Shown here piece by piece: positions 1-9,905 of a DNA stretch of 64,000 bases. Every line of letters begins with the position of its first letter. The first letter of the stretch is position 1. The DNA comes from Pseudomonas sp. TH41 (GTDB taxonomy: Bacteria; Pseudomonadota; Gammaproteobacteria; Pseudomonadales; Pseudomonadaceae): positions 1 through 64,000 of the forward strand of contig NZ_JAEKFH010000003.1 in NCBI RefSeq assembly GCF_016650695.1, read 5' to 3'. The position numbers were made by a program, and so were the translations under genes. The notes under the pieces were generated by a model. The model searched no databases. It saw only the letters and a program-made list of their open reading frames with translations, and was not told the DNA's origin.

Positions 1-1
1 T

Positions 2-799
2 CCAGTCATTATATTTGATATTGGCGGTTATTTTGCTCCCTATATCGATGAGATATCAGCCTCGCTGGGTGAACGGTTACTATTAGTACTCGAAGATACT
101 GCCAATGGTCACAAAAAATATCAAGACACTCAATATTTTGCTAATAGAAGACGTTTTAAGTCGGTAGCATATGACTCCTATAAGATGGCAGAAAATGTAA
201 TGGTGGCAAACATTATGCTGGCGCATCTGCCTTCGTTCGTTACAGATTGGTCAAAATATAAACCTGCATTGGTTGTTGGTTACGGCAGAATTGGGCGCTC
301 ACTATGCTTTGGGCTAAGGGAGAGAGGAGTCACAAATATTGTAGTTATTGACTCAGACAAAGCACGTCTGTTTATGGCCGCCACTGAGGGCTTCGAGGCT
401 TTAACTCATGCTGAGTTGGGCCTGTATGCTTGTTATTTTGAGTACTGTTTTTCTATGTCGGGGCAACATGGAGTTACCAAGAAAGTAGTCAGAGCGATGA
501 ATGATAATGGATATATTTCGGTCGTAACATCTTATGATGATGAGTTTGATCAGGAACTAATGGAATGTTTTGAGAGCGGTGATGGCTCATCTATTATGCT
601 GGACGGAAAAAGAATTAATGTTGTAAATAAAGGAAGGCCAATTAATTTATCAAGCCATGCTGCGTTTGATGCGAGAAACTTATCTCTCCATTTTATTTTC
701 GGAAAAATTCTCTCTGCTTTTTTAATCTCGTTAGGTTTGGATTTGTCCACTGATTGGGAGGACGAGGTATATCCAGACATTCTTGGTGAGATACGATAA
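2..799 (+). CDS. SAH-hydrolase-like NAD-binding protein (5' end outside window)
   Basis: The frame is open from base 2, so this is the C-terminal 265 residues of a longer protein and not a gene starting at the ATG at 185. A Rossmann nucleotide-binding segment with GYGRIG lies about 90 residues into the visible part, followed by strand VVID ending in an acidic residue, as in NAD binding. The visible N-terminal part (DIGGYFAP, then LEDTANGH) resembles the S-adenosylhomocysteine hydrolase fold, but the protein is divergent from housekeeping SahH. It is AT-rich like the next gene, 22 bp downstream, and unlike the chromosome to the right, which suggests horizontal transfer. The substrate is unknown; a role in a biosynthetic island is inference. 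Confidence 0.6.
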   Translation, partial: PVIIFDIGGYFAPYIDEISASLGERLLLVLEDTANGHKKYQDTQYFANRRRFKSVAYDSYKMAENVMVANIMLAHLPSFVTDWSKYKPALVVGYGRIGRSLCFGLRERGVTNIVVIDSDKARLFMAATEGFEALTHAELGLYACYFEYCFSMSGQHGVTKKVVRAMNDNGYISVVTSYDDEFDQELMECFESGDGSSIMLDGKRINVVNKGRPINLSSHAAFDARNLSLHFIFGKILSAFLISLGLDLSTDWEDEVYPDILGEIR

Positions 800-821
800 T
801 ACTTACATAGGGTAAGGAAAT

Positions 822-2117
822 ATGGAGATTGCTAGAATATCCGTTACGTTGATAGTCTCCAGGCTGGGCGAGATGATTGCGTCCCTCTTCTACTTTGCCT
901 TTGTTGGGCATTTTATAGTTGATTCTCTGAGTCATGCTTCATTAGCCTGGGCTTTGGTTTCTTTTCTAACTGTTGTAGGGATTGGGTTTTTTTCAATATT
1001 GATGGTGAATGTGGCAGGTTCGACTGACTTAAATGCCAGCGGGGTTGCGCTTGATTTAAATGTCTCTTTCAGGTACGCATTTTTGTTTGGAGTATTTATT
1101 GCTGCTGGGGTGCTCCTATACGTTCTTAACACATGGAACTCCTCTGCTGCTAACGATAATTCTATAGGGCTTGAAGTACTACTGATATTTTCACTTTCCA
1201 CCCCTGCTATTTACATACAAATAATTATATTCAATTTTTTTAATGCCATTAAACAAATAAAATATGAGCTCTTATACACGTGGACATTCAATGTGGCTGT
1301 TGTTGCAATGGGCGCTATTTTGGTCCTGACAGATATGGATTCGAATATTATTTATTTTGTGTCTGCATATGTTGTACTGAGGTGGCTTCTTGTTGTAGTA
1401 GCGTTCATTTTTTTTAGTCGAATAATCCACCGCTACATTTTCCGGTTTCGGTACTTACAGAGTATTCAGAGGGCAACGTACGCGGATTATTTTTATAAGG
1501 GACTTCCCTTGGCGCTATGCTTCGGCGGTGAAAGTCTTTTATTTTTTATTCTCTCGTTTGTTTCAAAAAGCTTGGGCGATGTAAGCCTCTCTGCTTATCA
1601 GGCATCCCTCCATTTTTTAAGCATCGTATACATGATTTCAATTGGAGTGGGGAATGCTGCCGGAATAATTGTAGCTCGCCACTATGTGCTAAAGGAATTT
1701 TCCTTGCTGAGAAAAACGTATTTTCAAGGATTGAAATTCGGATTTGTTATATTGACCCCTGTCTTGCTGGTTTGCTTTTTCTTCAATGAGAATGTATCGC
1801 TATTTTATACATCCGATGAAGCGATAAGGCGACTGATTGAAAGCAACATTCTGATCTCGATACCTTTTTTGGTTTTTGAATACGTTTATATTGTGACTCG
1901 GATGACATTAAGAAGCATGGAGGATGTTTGGGTACCAACACTCTTCACCATATCGTCTCTAAATATATTGGGAGTAGTTTTTTCTGTCTGCTTGCTTTCG
2001 TTTTATGAATATAGTGTTCGCTCTATATTTATTGCTCTTGTATTTTGTTCGTTTATTTTGATGCTGTTTTTGTTTTTTCGGCTGGGAACGATATTAGAAA
2101 AACATGGTACTCGCTAG
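822..2117 (+). CDS. MATE-family multidrug/metabolite exporter
   Basis: A 431-residue inner-membrane protein with about twelve hydrophobic segments spread over its whole length and few charged stretches, matching the size (about 450) and pattern of MATE cation-coupled antiporters. The ATG follows an AAGGA ribosome site. It is very AT-rich for Pseudomonas, shares this bias with the gene before it, and probably forms one transcript with it. Its position beside dat-ddc suggests it exports the product of the cluster, but that is inference. Wzx-like flippases have a similar hydropathy profile and are the main alternative. Confidence 0.7.
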   Translation: MEIARISVTLIVSRLGEMIASLFYFAFVGHFIVDSLSHASLAWALVSFLTVVGIGFFSILMVNVAGSTDLNASGVALDLNVSFRYAFLFGVFIAAGVLLYVLNTWNSSAANDNSIGLEVLLIFSLSTPAIYIQIIIFNFFNAIKQIKYELLYTWTFNVAVVAMGAILVLTDMDSNIIYFVSAYVVLRWLLVVVAFIFFSRIIHRYIFRFRYLQSIQRATYADYFYKGLPLALCFGGESLLFFILSFVSKSLGDVSLSAYQASLHFLSIVYMISIGVGNAAGIIVARHYVLKEFSLLRKTYFQGLKFGFVILTPVLLVCFFFNENVSLFYTSDEAIRRLIESNILISIPFLVFEYVYIVTRMTLRSMEDVWVPTLFTISSLNILGVVFSVCLLSFYEYSVRSIFIALVFCSFILMLFLFFRLGTILEKHGTR

Positions 2118-2203
2118 CTTAGTACTGTGTCGTATGCCTATCGGTAGTCGGAGGCTAAACTTCTTATTATCGAATTTCTTGAACACTAGATGGAGAAATA
2201 AAC

Positions 2204-3577
2204 ATGGAAGGTTTAGCCATATCAATTAGCAATGCACATTATCTTGAACGGCAATCTCGCTTTGAATCGAATGCAAGAAGCTATCCACATAAATTTCCGA
2301 TTGCGATCAAGTCAGCGCAAGGCGCGTGGGTAACCGATGTCGAAGGTAGGCAGTACCTCGATTGCCTGTCGGGTGCAGGAACATTAGCTCTCGGCCATAA
2401 CCATTCGGCCGTCATCGGTGCTATACGAGATGCGCTCGACCACCAATTGCCGTTACACACACTCGACTTGACGACACCTATAAAGGACGCATTCTGCGAA
2501 ACCGTGCTCAAGTTGCTTCCAGGTTCACCAGAGGACTGGCGACTGCAGTTCTGCGGTTCGACAGGCGCCGACGCCGTAGAGGCCGCGCTTAAGTTGGCGA
2601 AAATTGCTACGGGCCGTTCCGGCATCATAAGTTTCTGCGGCGCATACCACGGGATGACGCACGGAGCCTTGAGCGTGACCGGAAACCTCGGACCGAAAAC
2701 ATCCGTGGGCGGTCTGATGCCCGGGGTACAGTTCCTGCCCTACCCATATTCATATCGTTGTCCGCTTGGTATTGGCGGCGAAGCCGCTGTCATTGCCTTG
2801 GGCGTGTTAGTCGAGCGTTTCCTCGATGACGTCGAGAGCGGCGTCATCAAGCCGGCAGCAATCATCGTCGAGGCCATCCAAGGTGAAGGCGGCGTCATTC
2901 CTGCGCCAGTTCCATGGCTGGTAAAACTACGCGAGGTCACACGACGACACGGCATCATCCTGATACTTGACGAAGTGCAAGCGGGAATCGGACGTACCGG
3001 GCAATGGTTCGCTTTTGAACACGCGAAAATCGTTCCCGACATGATCGTGCTGTCGAAGGCGATAGGTGGTGGTCTTCCGTTATCGCTGGTGGCCTACCAG
3101 GCCGGGTACGACGTTTGGTCGCCGGGCGCACACGCCGGCACATTTCGAGGCAACCAACTTGCGATGGCTACCGGACAAGCAACGCTCGACATCATGGCTA
3201 AGACAGGCGTGCTCGACAACGTCCGTTCGGTCGGCGCTGCGCTGGAACACAGTCTCATGCACCTGCAGCGACGCTTCCCATGCATGGGTGACATTCGCGG
3301 CCGCGGTCTGATGCTTGGCATTGAAATCGTCGATACCGAACTATCCCCCGACTCACTTGGCAGTCATCCCGCCCATCCACGATTATCGCAAGCGCTACAA
3401 CGAGCCTGCTTCGACAATCAATTGATTGCCGAGCGCGGCGGCCGGCACGGCGCGGTCCTGCGTCTTTTACCTCCGTTGACATTGACACATCAGGAAGGGG
3501 ACATCGTGATCGAACGGCTGGAGGCGGCACTGGAAACGGCAACGCGTGCCGTGCAGGAGGCGACAGTCCATGCCTGA
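2204..3577 (+). CDS. dat: class III aminotransferase, diaminobutyrate--2-oxoglutarate type
   Basis: A 457-residue PLP enzyme of the class III (omega) aminotransferase family. The substrate-side motif [16 protein letters not shown] near residue 50, the [18 protein letters not shown] segment near 260 and the PLP lysine in LSKAIGGG near 285 are all present. It resembles Dat/EctB/RhbA, which convert L-aspartate semialdehyde and glutamate to L-2,4-diaminobutyrate. The ATG has a GGAG site. The stop overlaps the start of the decarboxylase, a pairing that makes 1,3-diaminopropane in siderophore and polyamine pathways. GC is intermediate, higher than the two genes before it and closer to the chromosome. 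Confidence 0.85.
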   Translation: MEGLAISISNAHYLERQSRFESNARSYPHKFPIAIKSAQGAWVTDVEGRQYLDCLSGAGTLALGHNHSAVIGAIRDALDHQLPLHTLDLTTPIKDAFCETVLKLLPGSPEDWRLQFCGSTGADAVEAALKLAKIATGRSGIISFCGAYHGMTHGALSVTGNLGPKTSVGGLMPGVQFLPYPYSYRCPLGIGGEAAVIALGVLVERFLDDVESGVIKPAAIIVEAIQGEGGVIPAPVPWLVKLREVTRRHGIILILDEVQAGIGRTGQWFAFEHAKIVPDMIVLSKAIGGGLPLSLVAYQAGYDVWSPGAHAGTFRGNQLAMATGQATLDIMAKTGVLDNVRSVGAALEHSLMHLQRRFPCMGDIRGRGLMLGIEIVDTELSPDSLGSHPAHPRLSQALQRACFDNQLIAERGGRHGAVLRLLPPLTLTHQEGDIVIERLEAALETATRAVQEATVHA

Positions 3578-5054
3578 GTTGCCGACCAAAGGAATGACCA
3601 CCGCCGATCAGCAGGGATCGGCAGCCTACAGTCTTCTGATGACAAAGGCTGTCGATACTGCGAGCAGATGGCTCGAAACAGGTACGTTGTTCGACGGAAT
3701 GCGGCCCGATACGCTGCAAAGACAGTTGTCGAGTCTCGATATTTTTCCCGAACATGGCGTCGGCGACGAGCAAGCTCTAGCCGATGCTGCTGCGCATTTT
3801 CTTGACCATGCGCTACAGGTCCACCATCCACTCTGCGTCGCGCATTTGCACTGTCCGACAACGCTCGCTTCTCAAGTTGCCGAGGTGTTGATCAACGTAG
3901 CGAACCAGTCGATGGACTCCTGGGACCAGAGCCCATCTGCCACAGTCATCGAGCAGCATCTTGTCAGCGCACTTCGAGCACGTATTGGCTACTCGGCTAA
4001 CGACGCTGGTGTGTTGACTAGCGGTGGTACGCAAAGCAATTTAATGGGCCTGATGCTTGCTCGTGATCGTCATGCCTTGGTTCACTTGGGTGTTAACGTC
4101 AAGGAGGATGGGCTTCCGGTCGACGCGCAGCGCATGGTCGTGATCTGTTCAAGCCAGGCGCATTTTTCGGTTCAGCAATCGATGTCCTTGCTCGGCCTGG
4201 GCAGGAGCGCTGCCATATCCGTGCCGTGCGACGATGAAGGCAGACTGGCCGCAGGCGACGTCGAGCGTACGCTGTCCAGACTAACAAGCGAATCGCAGGT
4301 GCCATTCGCAATCGTCGCTACCGCCGGTACGACGGATACAGGTGCAATCGACCCTATCGGTGCACTTGCCGATATCTCGCAGGCCCATGGACTGTGGCTC
4401 CACGTGGACGCCGCATGGGGTGGTGCGTTGCTCCTATCAAAAAAATATCGCGATCGTCTGCAAGGTCTTGAGCGTGCTGACTCGGTCACGCTCGACTTCC
4501 ACAAACACTTTTTCCAAACCATCAGTTGCGGGGCATTCCTGCTTCGCGATGCGATGCATTTCGACCTGATGCGTACTCATGCGGAATATTTAAACCCAGT
4601 TGAGGATGATCGGGATGGCGTACCGAACTTGGTTGCAAAGTCCCTGCAAACAACTCGTCGATTTGACGCCCTGAAACTATGGATGAGTCTGCGCAGCCTC
4701 GGAACGACCCGATTTGCGGAGCTGATCGACCAAACAATTGATCTCGCTAGCGCAGTCGCCAAACGTATCGATACGTCACCATCATTCGAACTGGTCAGCC
4801 GCTCGCAACTGTCAAGCGTCTTGTTCCGGATCCACAGGCCCTTCTGCGCTGACGCAGATCGGGATGCGGTGCACAGTCATCTCGCGCAGACATTGCTTGA
4901 TCGAGGCATTGCCAATCTTGGTGTCACCCGCCACGACGGTCTAATAGCATTGAAGATGACGTTATTGAACCCACGAACCACATTGGTAGATATCGATATG
5001 TTGCTCGCGACCATCGACTTGCTTACCGACGCCTATCTAGAAGAGCAGGCATGA
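3570..5054 (+). CDS. ddc: L-2,4-diaminobutyrate decarboxylase (group II PLP decarboxylase)
   Basis: A 494-residue group II decarboxylase. Visible landmarks are [20 protein letters not shown] and the PLP lysine in DFHKHFFQ. It should convert diaminobutyrate to 1,3-diaminopropane in the cytoplasm. The ATG at 3570 is preferred to a GTG at 3546 because an AGGAGG site lies 9 bp before it. It overlaps dat by 8 bp, indicating translational coupling. The gene ends about 12 bp before homology to lpxH begins. Relatives occur in rhizobactin and achromobactin siderophore loci; no siderophore synthetase is in view here, so the final product is unknown. Confidence 0.85.
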   Translation: MPELPTKGMTTADQQGSAAYSLLMTKAVDTASRWLETGTLFDGMRPDTLQRQLSSLDIFPEHGVGDEQALADAAAHFLDHALQVHHPLCVAHLHCPTTLASQVAEVLINVANQSMDSWDQSPSATVIEQHLVSALRARIGYSANDAGVLTSGGTQSNLMGLMLARDRHALVHLGVNVKEDGLPVDAQRMVVICSSQAHFSVQQSMSLLGLGRSAAISVPCDDEGRLAAGDVERTLSRLTSESQVPFAIVATAGTTDTGAIDPIGALADISQAHGLWLHVDAAWGGALLLSKKYRDRLQGLERADSVTLDFHKHFFQTISCGAFLLRDAMHFDLMRTHAEYLNPVEDDRDGVPNLVAKSLQTTRRFDALKLWMSLRSLGTTRFAELIDQTIDLASAVAKRIDTSPSFELVSRSQLSSVLFRIHRPFCADADRDAVHSHLAQTLLDRGIANLGVTRHDGLIALKMTLLNPRTTLVDIDMLLATIDLLTDAYLEEQA

Positions 5055-5064
5055 CAAATTCCGT

Positions 5065-5339
5065 GCGCGCAGACGCGGATGAAGGCCAATGACATTGTTG
5101 ATGTCACGCCGGACGAAGTGCCACGGATCATGCAGGTCTATGGCGTGAAAACGTTGATTCATGGGCATACCCATCGCCCGGCCATTCACAAGTTGCAGAT
5201 CGGCGAGCAAGCGGCCAGGCGCATTGTGTTGGGGGATTGGGATCGTCAAGGATGGGCGTTGCAGGTGGACGAGCAAGGGTTTGCGTTGGCGCCTTTTGAT
5301 TTCGCCCCGCCACCGCAGTTGGCAGCACCCGCTAACTGA
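5065..5339 (+). pseudogene. lpxH: truncated 3' end of lpxH (UDP-2,3-diacylglucosamine hydrolase)
   Basis: Only the last ~90 residues of LpxH are present. [18 protein letters not shown], the metal-ligand motif LIHGHTHRP and [14 protein letters not shown] match the C-terminus of pseudomonad LpxH, whose full length is about 240-250 residues. Recognisable LpxH sequence starts near 5065-5067, directly after the ddc stop. The N-terminal metallophosphatase core (DLH, GNRDF motifs) is absent. The ATG at 5079 has no ribosome site. LpxH makes lipid X in lipid A synthesis and is normally essential, so an intact copy must lie elsewhere, most likely beyond the island. Confidence 0.8.
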
Positions 5340-5354
5340 CTACCCAACACCAAA

Positions 5355-5443
5355 CCCTGTAGGAGCGAGCTTGCTCGCGATGGTGTGTCAGGCGACTCAA
5401 TGTAGCTGACCCACCATCGCGAGCAAGCTCGCTCCTACAGGGG
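5355..5443. repeat. REP pair (class A)
   Basis: Two ~25-bp arms in opposite orientation (CTGTAGGAGCGAGCTTGCTC and its complement) separated by about 35 bp. It sits between the lpxH remnant and the end of emrB, a typical site for pseudomonad REP elements. Confidence 0.9.
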
Positions 5444-5449
5444 CTGTGT

Positions 5450-6979
5450 TTAGTGACCGGCCGCTTCCGGCCCGGCCTTCGCCGCAAACGGCGGTTTCGC
5501 CAGCCATACAATCAGTATCAGCCCCATAAACCCCCACCCCAGCAACGTGAAGTAATCCACGGTGGAGAGCATGTACGCCTGGCTGGTCAGCACATGATCC
5601 AGCTGGGCATACGCCGGATTCCCCGCTCCGCCCAGGGTGTTCAAGGCATCCCGGGTCGCCGGGTCAAAGGTGGTGATGCTTTCACTCAAATACGCATGAT
5701 GTTGATCCGCCCGACGAATCCAGATCCACGTCGTCAGCGACGCCGCAAAACTACCGCCCAACGTCCGCAGGAACGTTGCCAGGCCTGCGCCGTCGGCGAT
5801 CTGGCTCGGTGGTAAATCAGACATCAAAATACTCAGGGTCGGCATGAAGAACAGCGCCACGCCAATCCCCATAAACAGCTGCACCAGGGCGATGTGCTGG
5901 AAATCGACTTCGTTGGTAAACCCGGCACGCATGAAGCAACTCAAGCCGATGCAAAGGAACGCGCCGCCCGCCAGTAACCTCAGGTCGAACTTGTGGGCGT
6001 ATTTGCCGACAAACGGCGACATCAACACCGGCAGAATCCCGATCGGCGCCACCGCCAGGCCGGCCCATGTCGCGGTGTAGCCCATCTGGGTTTGCAGCCA
6101 TTGCGGCAGGATCAGGTTGATGCCGAAAAATCCGGCGTACCCCAACACCAACACCAGGGTGCCGATGCGGAAGTTGCGGTAAGCGAACAACCGCAGGTTC
6201 ACCACCGGGTGTTTGTCGGTCATTTCCCAGATCACAAACACCGCCAGCGCAATCACTGAAATGGCCGCGCCAACGACGATGAAGCTCGACTCGAACCAGT
6301 CGAGGTCGTTGCCCTTGTCGAGGATCACCTGCAACGCGCCGACGCCAATGATCAGCGTAATCAACCCCACGTAATCCATCGGCTGGTAACTGGTCTCCAC
6401 CGGCCGCGTCTTGAGCTGCGAACGCACCACCATCACCGCGAAAATCCCGATTGGGACGTTGATAAAGAAGATCCACGGCCAGCTATAGCTGTCGGTAATC
6501 CAGCCGCCAAGGATTGGGCCGGCAATCGGTGCCACCACCGTAACCATCGCCAGCAACGCCAGGGCCATGCCACGCCTGGCGGGCGGATAGACCGCGATCA
6601 ACAGCGTCTGGGTCATCGGGTACAACGGGCCTGCCACCAGACCTTGCAAGACACGGAAGCCAATCAACTCCGGCATCGACGTGGAGATCCCGCAAAGAAA
6701 CGAGGCCAGCACAAACAGAATCGTCGCCCAGAGGAACAGCTTGACCTCACCAAAGCGCCGGCTGAGCCAACCGGTCAGCGGCAGCGCGATGGCGTTGCTC
6801 ACGGCGAACGAAGTAATCACCCAGGTGCCCTGCTCCGAACTCACGCCCAGGTTGCCGGAAATCGTCGGCAGCGCCACGTTGGCAATGGTGGTGTCGAGCA
6901 CTTGCATGAAAGTCGCCAGCGACAGGCCAATGGTGCTGAGCACCAGGCTGGGCGGCGTGAAAGACGCGTTATTGCTCAT
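5450..6979 (-). CDS. emrB: EmrB-type MFS multidrug efflux permease (DHA2)
   Basis: A 509-residue, ~14-helix inner-membrane drug:H+ antiporter of the DHA2/EmrB group. Motif C-like APIAGPILGGWI lies near residue 150, and the N-terminal D-T-T-I-A-N-V-A-L-P signature is present. It is the last gene of the marR-OMF-emrA-emrB operon; together with the periplasmic adaptor and outer-membrane factor it should form a tripartite pump. ATG preceded by AAAGGA at good spacing. A repeat of ~150 bp separates it from emrA, so its expression may differ from the upstream genes. Confidence 0.92.
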   Translation of the reverse strand: MSNNASFTPPSLVLSTIGLSLATFMQVLDTTIANVALPTISGNLGVSSEQGTWVITSFAVSNAIALPLTGWLSRRFGEVKLFLWATILFVLASFLCGISTSMPELIGFRVLQGLVAGPLYPMTQTLLIAVYPPARRGMALALLAMVTVVAPIAGPILGGWITDSYSWPWIFFINVPIGIFAVMVVRSQLKTRPVETSYQPMDYVGLITLIIGVGALQVILDKGNDLDWFESSFIVVGAAISVIALAVFVIWEMTDKHPVVNLRLFAYRNFRIGTLVLVLGYAGFFGINLILPQWLQTQMGYTATWAGLAVAPIGILPVLMSPFVGKYAHKFDLRLLAGGAFLCIGLSCFMRAGFTNEVDFQHIALVQLFMGIGVALFFMPTLSILMSDLPPSQIADGAGLATFLRTLGGSFAASLTTWIWIRRADQHHAYLSESITTFDPATRDALNTLGGAGNPAYAQLDHVLTSQAYMLSTVDYFTLLGWGFMGLILIVWLAKPPFAAKAGPEAAGH

Positions 6980-7033
6980 CGCGAATCCTTTGGAACCTGA
7001 TGGGTGCTGCGCCTGTTACAGACGCAGCGGACC

Positions 7034-7187
7034 TTGTGGGAGCGAGCCTTTGTGGTGAGGGGATTTATCCCCGTTCGGCTGCGAAGCAGACGTCAACTCA
7101 TTAATGCGGTTGGACTTTGAAGTGCTAGGGCCGCTTCGCGACCCAACGGGGATAAATCCCCTCACCACAAAGGCTCGCTCCCACAGG
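7034..7187. repeat. long inverted repeat (class D) within the efflux operon
   Basis: Arms read TGTGGGAGCGAGCCTTTGTG then GTGAGGGGATTTATCCCC and return in inverse order ~80 bp later. It resembles the REP families elsewhere but has a distinct, longer arm. It lies between emrA and emrB. Confidence 0.85.
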
Positions 7188-7202
7188 GTCGGTGTGATGG
7201 CA

Positions 7203-8420
7203 TCAGCGTTGAACGGTTTTACTGACCGCAGCGCTGTTGTCGTGGATCAACTGGGTGATCATGGCGTCAGCCTCGGCCAACTGACGGTCGTAGACGTTAG
7301 TGCTGAACGAGGCCTTTTGCGGCGGCTGTTGCGCCAGTACCGGGCCGCTCTGGTCGCGCAGGTTCACGTCGACCTGAGTCGACAGGCCGACCCGCAACGG
7401 GTGCTTGGCCAGTTCTTCGGCGTTGATGTGAATCCGCACGGGCACACGCTGGACGATCTTGATCCAGTTGCCGGTGGCGTTCTGCGCCGGCAACAGGGCA
7501 AACGCGCTGCCGGTACCGGCGCCGAGGCTGTCGATGGTGCCGCTGAATTTCACGTCGCTGCCATAGAGGTCGGCCTGGATGTCCACTGGCTGACCGATGC
7601 GCATGTCACGCAGCTGGGTTTCCTTGAAGTTGGCGTCGATCCACAGCTGATCCAGCGGAATCACCGCCATCAACGCGGTCCCCGGCTGAACACGCTGACC
7701 GAGCTGCACAGAGCGTTTGGCCACGTAACCGGTGACCGGCGCGATCAAGGTGCTGCGGGAATTGTTCAGGTACGCCTGACGCAGTTGCGCGGCGGCAGAC
7801 ATCACGTCCGGGTGCGACGAAACCACCGTGTCATCCACCAGGGCACTGGTGGTTTTCAGTTGCTGCTTGGCGTTGGCCAGGGCGTTTTGCGCCGAGGTCA
7901 GGTCGTCGCGGGCGTGGGACAGTTCTTCCTGGGAAATCGCCCCGCCAGCGGCAAGGTTTTTCCGACGATTGAAATTGTCCTGCGCCTTCTGCACTTCAGC
8001 CTGTTGAGCGTTGACCTGGGCTTTCATGCCGTCGACGTTGCTGTACAAACCGCGAACCTGACGAACGGTACGCGCCAGGTTGGCCTGGGCACTTTGCAGG
8101 CCGACTTCGGCGTCGTTCGGGTCGAAATTGATCAGCACCTGGCCTTCATGGACCAGGTCGCCATCGTCGGCGCCAATGCTGACCACGGTGCCGGTGACCA
8201 GCGGGGTGATTTCCACCACGTTGCCGTTCACGTAGGCGTCGTCGGTGCTTTCGTTCCAGCGACCATAGAATTCGTGATAGCCCCAGACGCCGACACCGGC
8301 GAGGATCACCACGATGGCCAGTACCACCAGCATGACTTTACGTTTACGCGGGTTGCTGGTGTCTTGAGCGTTGTCAGGCGCTTGATCAGTTGGAGCAGGA
8401 GTTGTTTCGGCAGTGGCCAT
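7203..8420 (-). CDS. emrA: EmrA-type membrane-fusion/periplasmic adaptor
   Basis: A 405-residue HlyD/EmrA family adaptor. One N-terminal membrane anchor (residues ~28-48) is followed by ESTDDAYVNGN, the hallmark start of the first beta/lipoyl half. A long helical hairpin (~95-205) and the second lipoyl and barrel part (LIAPVTGYVAKRSVQLGQ) follow. It bridges EmrB and the outer-membrane factor in the periplasm. It starts 15 bp after the OMF gene stop, so the two are co-transcribed. Confidence 0.92.
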   Translation of the reverse strand: MATAETTPAPTDQAPDNAQDTSNPRKRKVMLVVLAIVVILAGVGVWGYHEFYGRWNESTDDAYVNGNVVEITPLVTGTVVSIGADDGDLVHEGQVLINFDPNDAEVGLQSAQANLARTVRQVRGLYSNVDGMKAQVNAQQAEVQKAQDNFNRRKNLAAGGAISQEELSHARDDLTSAQNALANAKQQLKTTSALVDDTVVSSHPDVMSAAAQLRQAYLNNSRSTLIAPVTGYVAKRSVQLGQRVQPGTALMAVIPLDQLWIDANFKETQLRDMRIGQPVDIQADLYGSDVKFSGTIDSLGAGTGSAFALLPAQNATGNWIKIVQRVPVRIHINAEELAKHPLRVGLSTQVDVNLRDQSGPVLAQQPPQKASFSTNVYDRQLAEADAMITQLIHDNSAAVSKTVQR

Positions 8421-8435
8421 GACAAATACCTTGAA

Positions 8436-9905
8436 TTAGTGGGTCAGCGTGGCTGGGGTTGTTTTGGCGGTGGCCAGGGTCTCGCCCTGGAAGCCGCCAC
8501 CCAACGCCTGCATCAGTTGGATCGACAGGTCGATCTGCTCGGCATTCAGGTTGGCCAACTGACGCTGGGCCTGGAGCAATTGCTGTTCGATGCTGAGCAC
8601 GTCCAGGTAGTTACCGATGCCGGAACCGTACCGCTGGACCACGGTGTTGTAAGAATCCTGGGCGATGTCGGTGGCGTGCTGCTGAGCACCAATCTGCCGG
8701 CCGATATCGCGCAACTGGTTGATGGTGTCGCTGACATCACCCAGAGCTTTCACCAGGCTTTTGTTGTACTGCGCCACCGCGAGGTCGTAATCGGCGTCGC
8801 GGGAATCGAGGTTGGCGCGCAGGCGGCCACCGTCGAAAATCGGCACCGAGATCGTCGGCGCAATATTGAAGAAGCGACTGGCCGAACCGAACATCGCGTC
8901 CCCCAGTAAAGATTCGGCACCCGCCGCCGCACTAAGGTTCAGGTTGGGATAAAACTGTGTTTTGCCGGCGGCGATGTTTTTGCTCGCTGCCTCAACCCGC
9001 CAGCGTGCAGCCACCAGGTCTGGACGACGACCGAGCAATTCCGCCGGCAGCACCGATGGCAACGCCACGGCACTGGCCTGAAGGATTTTCGGGCGGGCGA
9101 TTTCATTGCCACGATCCGGGCCTTTGCCGAGCAGCACGGCCAAGGTGATTTTGGCGCTTTGCAGGCGTTTCTCGGCGTCGATCAGATTGGCTTCGGACGT
9201 GGCTTCCAGGCTTTCGGTTTGCTGGAACTGGTACTGGCTGTCGATCCCGGAGCTCAGGCGACGCTGGCTCAGGTTGAGCATCTGCCGGGTCCGTTTGAGG
9301 TCGTCGCTCGCCAGGTCATAAACGATATGCGCCTGCCCCAAATCGTTGTAAGCACGAGCAACGTCGGCCGCCAGGGTCAACTGCGCGGCCTGTTGGTCGA
9401 CTTCCGCTGCGCGGGCCTGGCCCAACGCGGCTTCCCAGACGTCACGCTGACCGCCCCAGAGATCAAAGTTGTAATTGAAACTGGCGCCGATGTTGCGCAC
9501 GGTGGCGTAAGCATCACCTTGCCCGCGCGGGTCTTGATCCTTGGCCAGACGCGAACGGCTGACGCCGGCGCTGGCATCGAGCGTCGGCATCCGCGCGGCA
9601 TCGGCGGCATAAGCGGCGGCGCTGGCCTGGTGAGCGCGGGCGTCAGCAATTTGCATGTCAGGGCTGTCGTGCAGGGCTTCGTGAATCAGACCGTCGAGCT
9701 GCGGGTCACCGAGGTTTTTCCACCAGTCGCTTTTCGGCCAGGCGGCGGGTGACAGGGTCACGCCGTTGAGGGATTGCCCGGCCTTGAGGTTTTTCGCATC
9801 GAGGCTGACGCCTTCGGTGGTCAGGCCGCTGTAGCTGGCGCAACCGGCCAGCGTCATGGCCGCCAGCACCAGGCTCAGGCCGGCACGCACGGTTTTACTG
9901 CTCAT
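8436..9905 (-). CDS. outer-membrane efflux lipoprotein (NodT/OprM family)
   Basis: A 489-residue TolC-like outer-membrane factor. The N-terminal signal ends in the lipobox LAGC (residues ~19-22), so the mature protein is probably acylated. Two OEP repeats are seen; GRRPDLVAARWRVEAA and YPNLNLSAAAG are family signatures. ATG overlaps the marR stop (ATGA). It provides the exit duct for the EmrAB pump. It is NodT-like rather than true TolC. Confidence 0.92.
   Translation of the reverse strand: MSSKTVRAGLSLVLAAMTLAGCASYSGLTTEGVSLDAKNLKAGQSLNGVTLSPAAWPKSDWWKNLGDPQLDGLIHEALHDSPDMQIADARAHQASAAAYAADAARMPTLDASAGVSRSRLAKDQDPRGQGDAYATVRNIGASFNYNFDLWGGQRDVWEAALGQARAAEVDQQAAQLTLAADVARAYNDLGQAHIVYDLASDDLKRTRQMLNLSQRRLSSGIDSQYQFQQTESLEATSEANLIDAEKRLQSAKITLAVLLGKGPDRGNEIARPKILQASAVALPSVLPAELLGRRPDLVAARWRVEAASKNIAAGKTQFYPNLNLSAAAGAESLLGDAMFGSASRFFNIAPTISVPIFDGGRLRANLDSRDADYDLAVAQYNKSLVKALGDVSDTINQLRDIGRQIGAQQHATDIAQDSYNTVVQRYGSGIGNYLDVLSIEQQLLQAQRQLANLNAEQIDLSIQLMQALGGGFQGETLATAKTTPATLTH

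Noticed and set aside
2118..2203. Fur box before dat, expected for a siderophore gene
   Set aside because: No GATAATGATAATCATTATC-like sequence is present in the 86-bp gap.
5079..5339. The 86-residue frame as an independent small gene
   Set aside because: It is clearly the LpxH C-terminus and has no ribosome site at its ATG.
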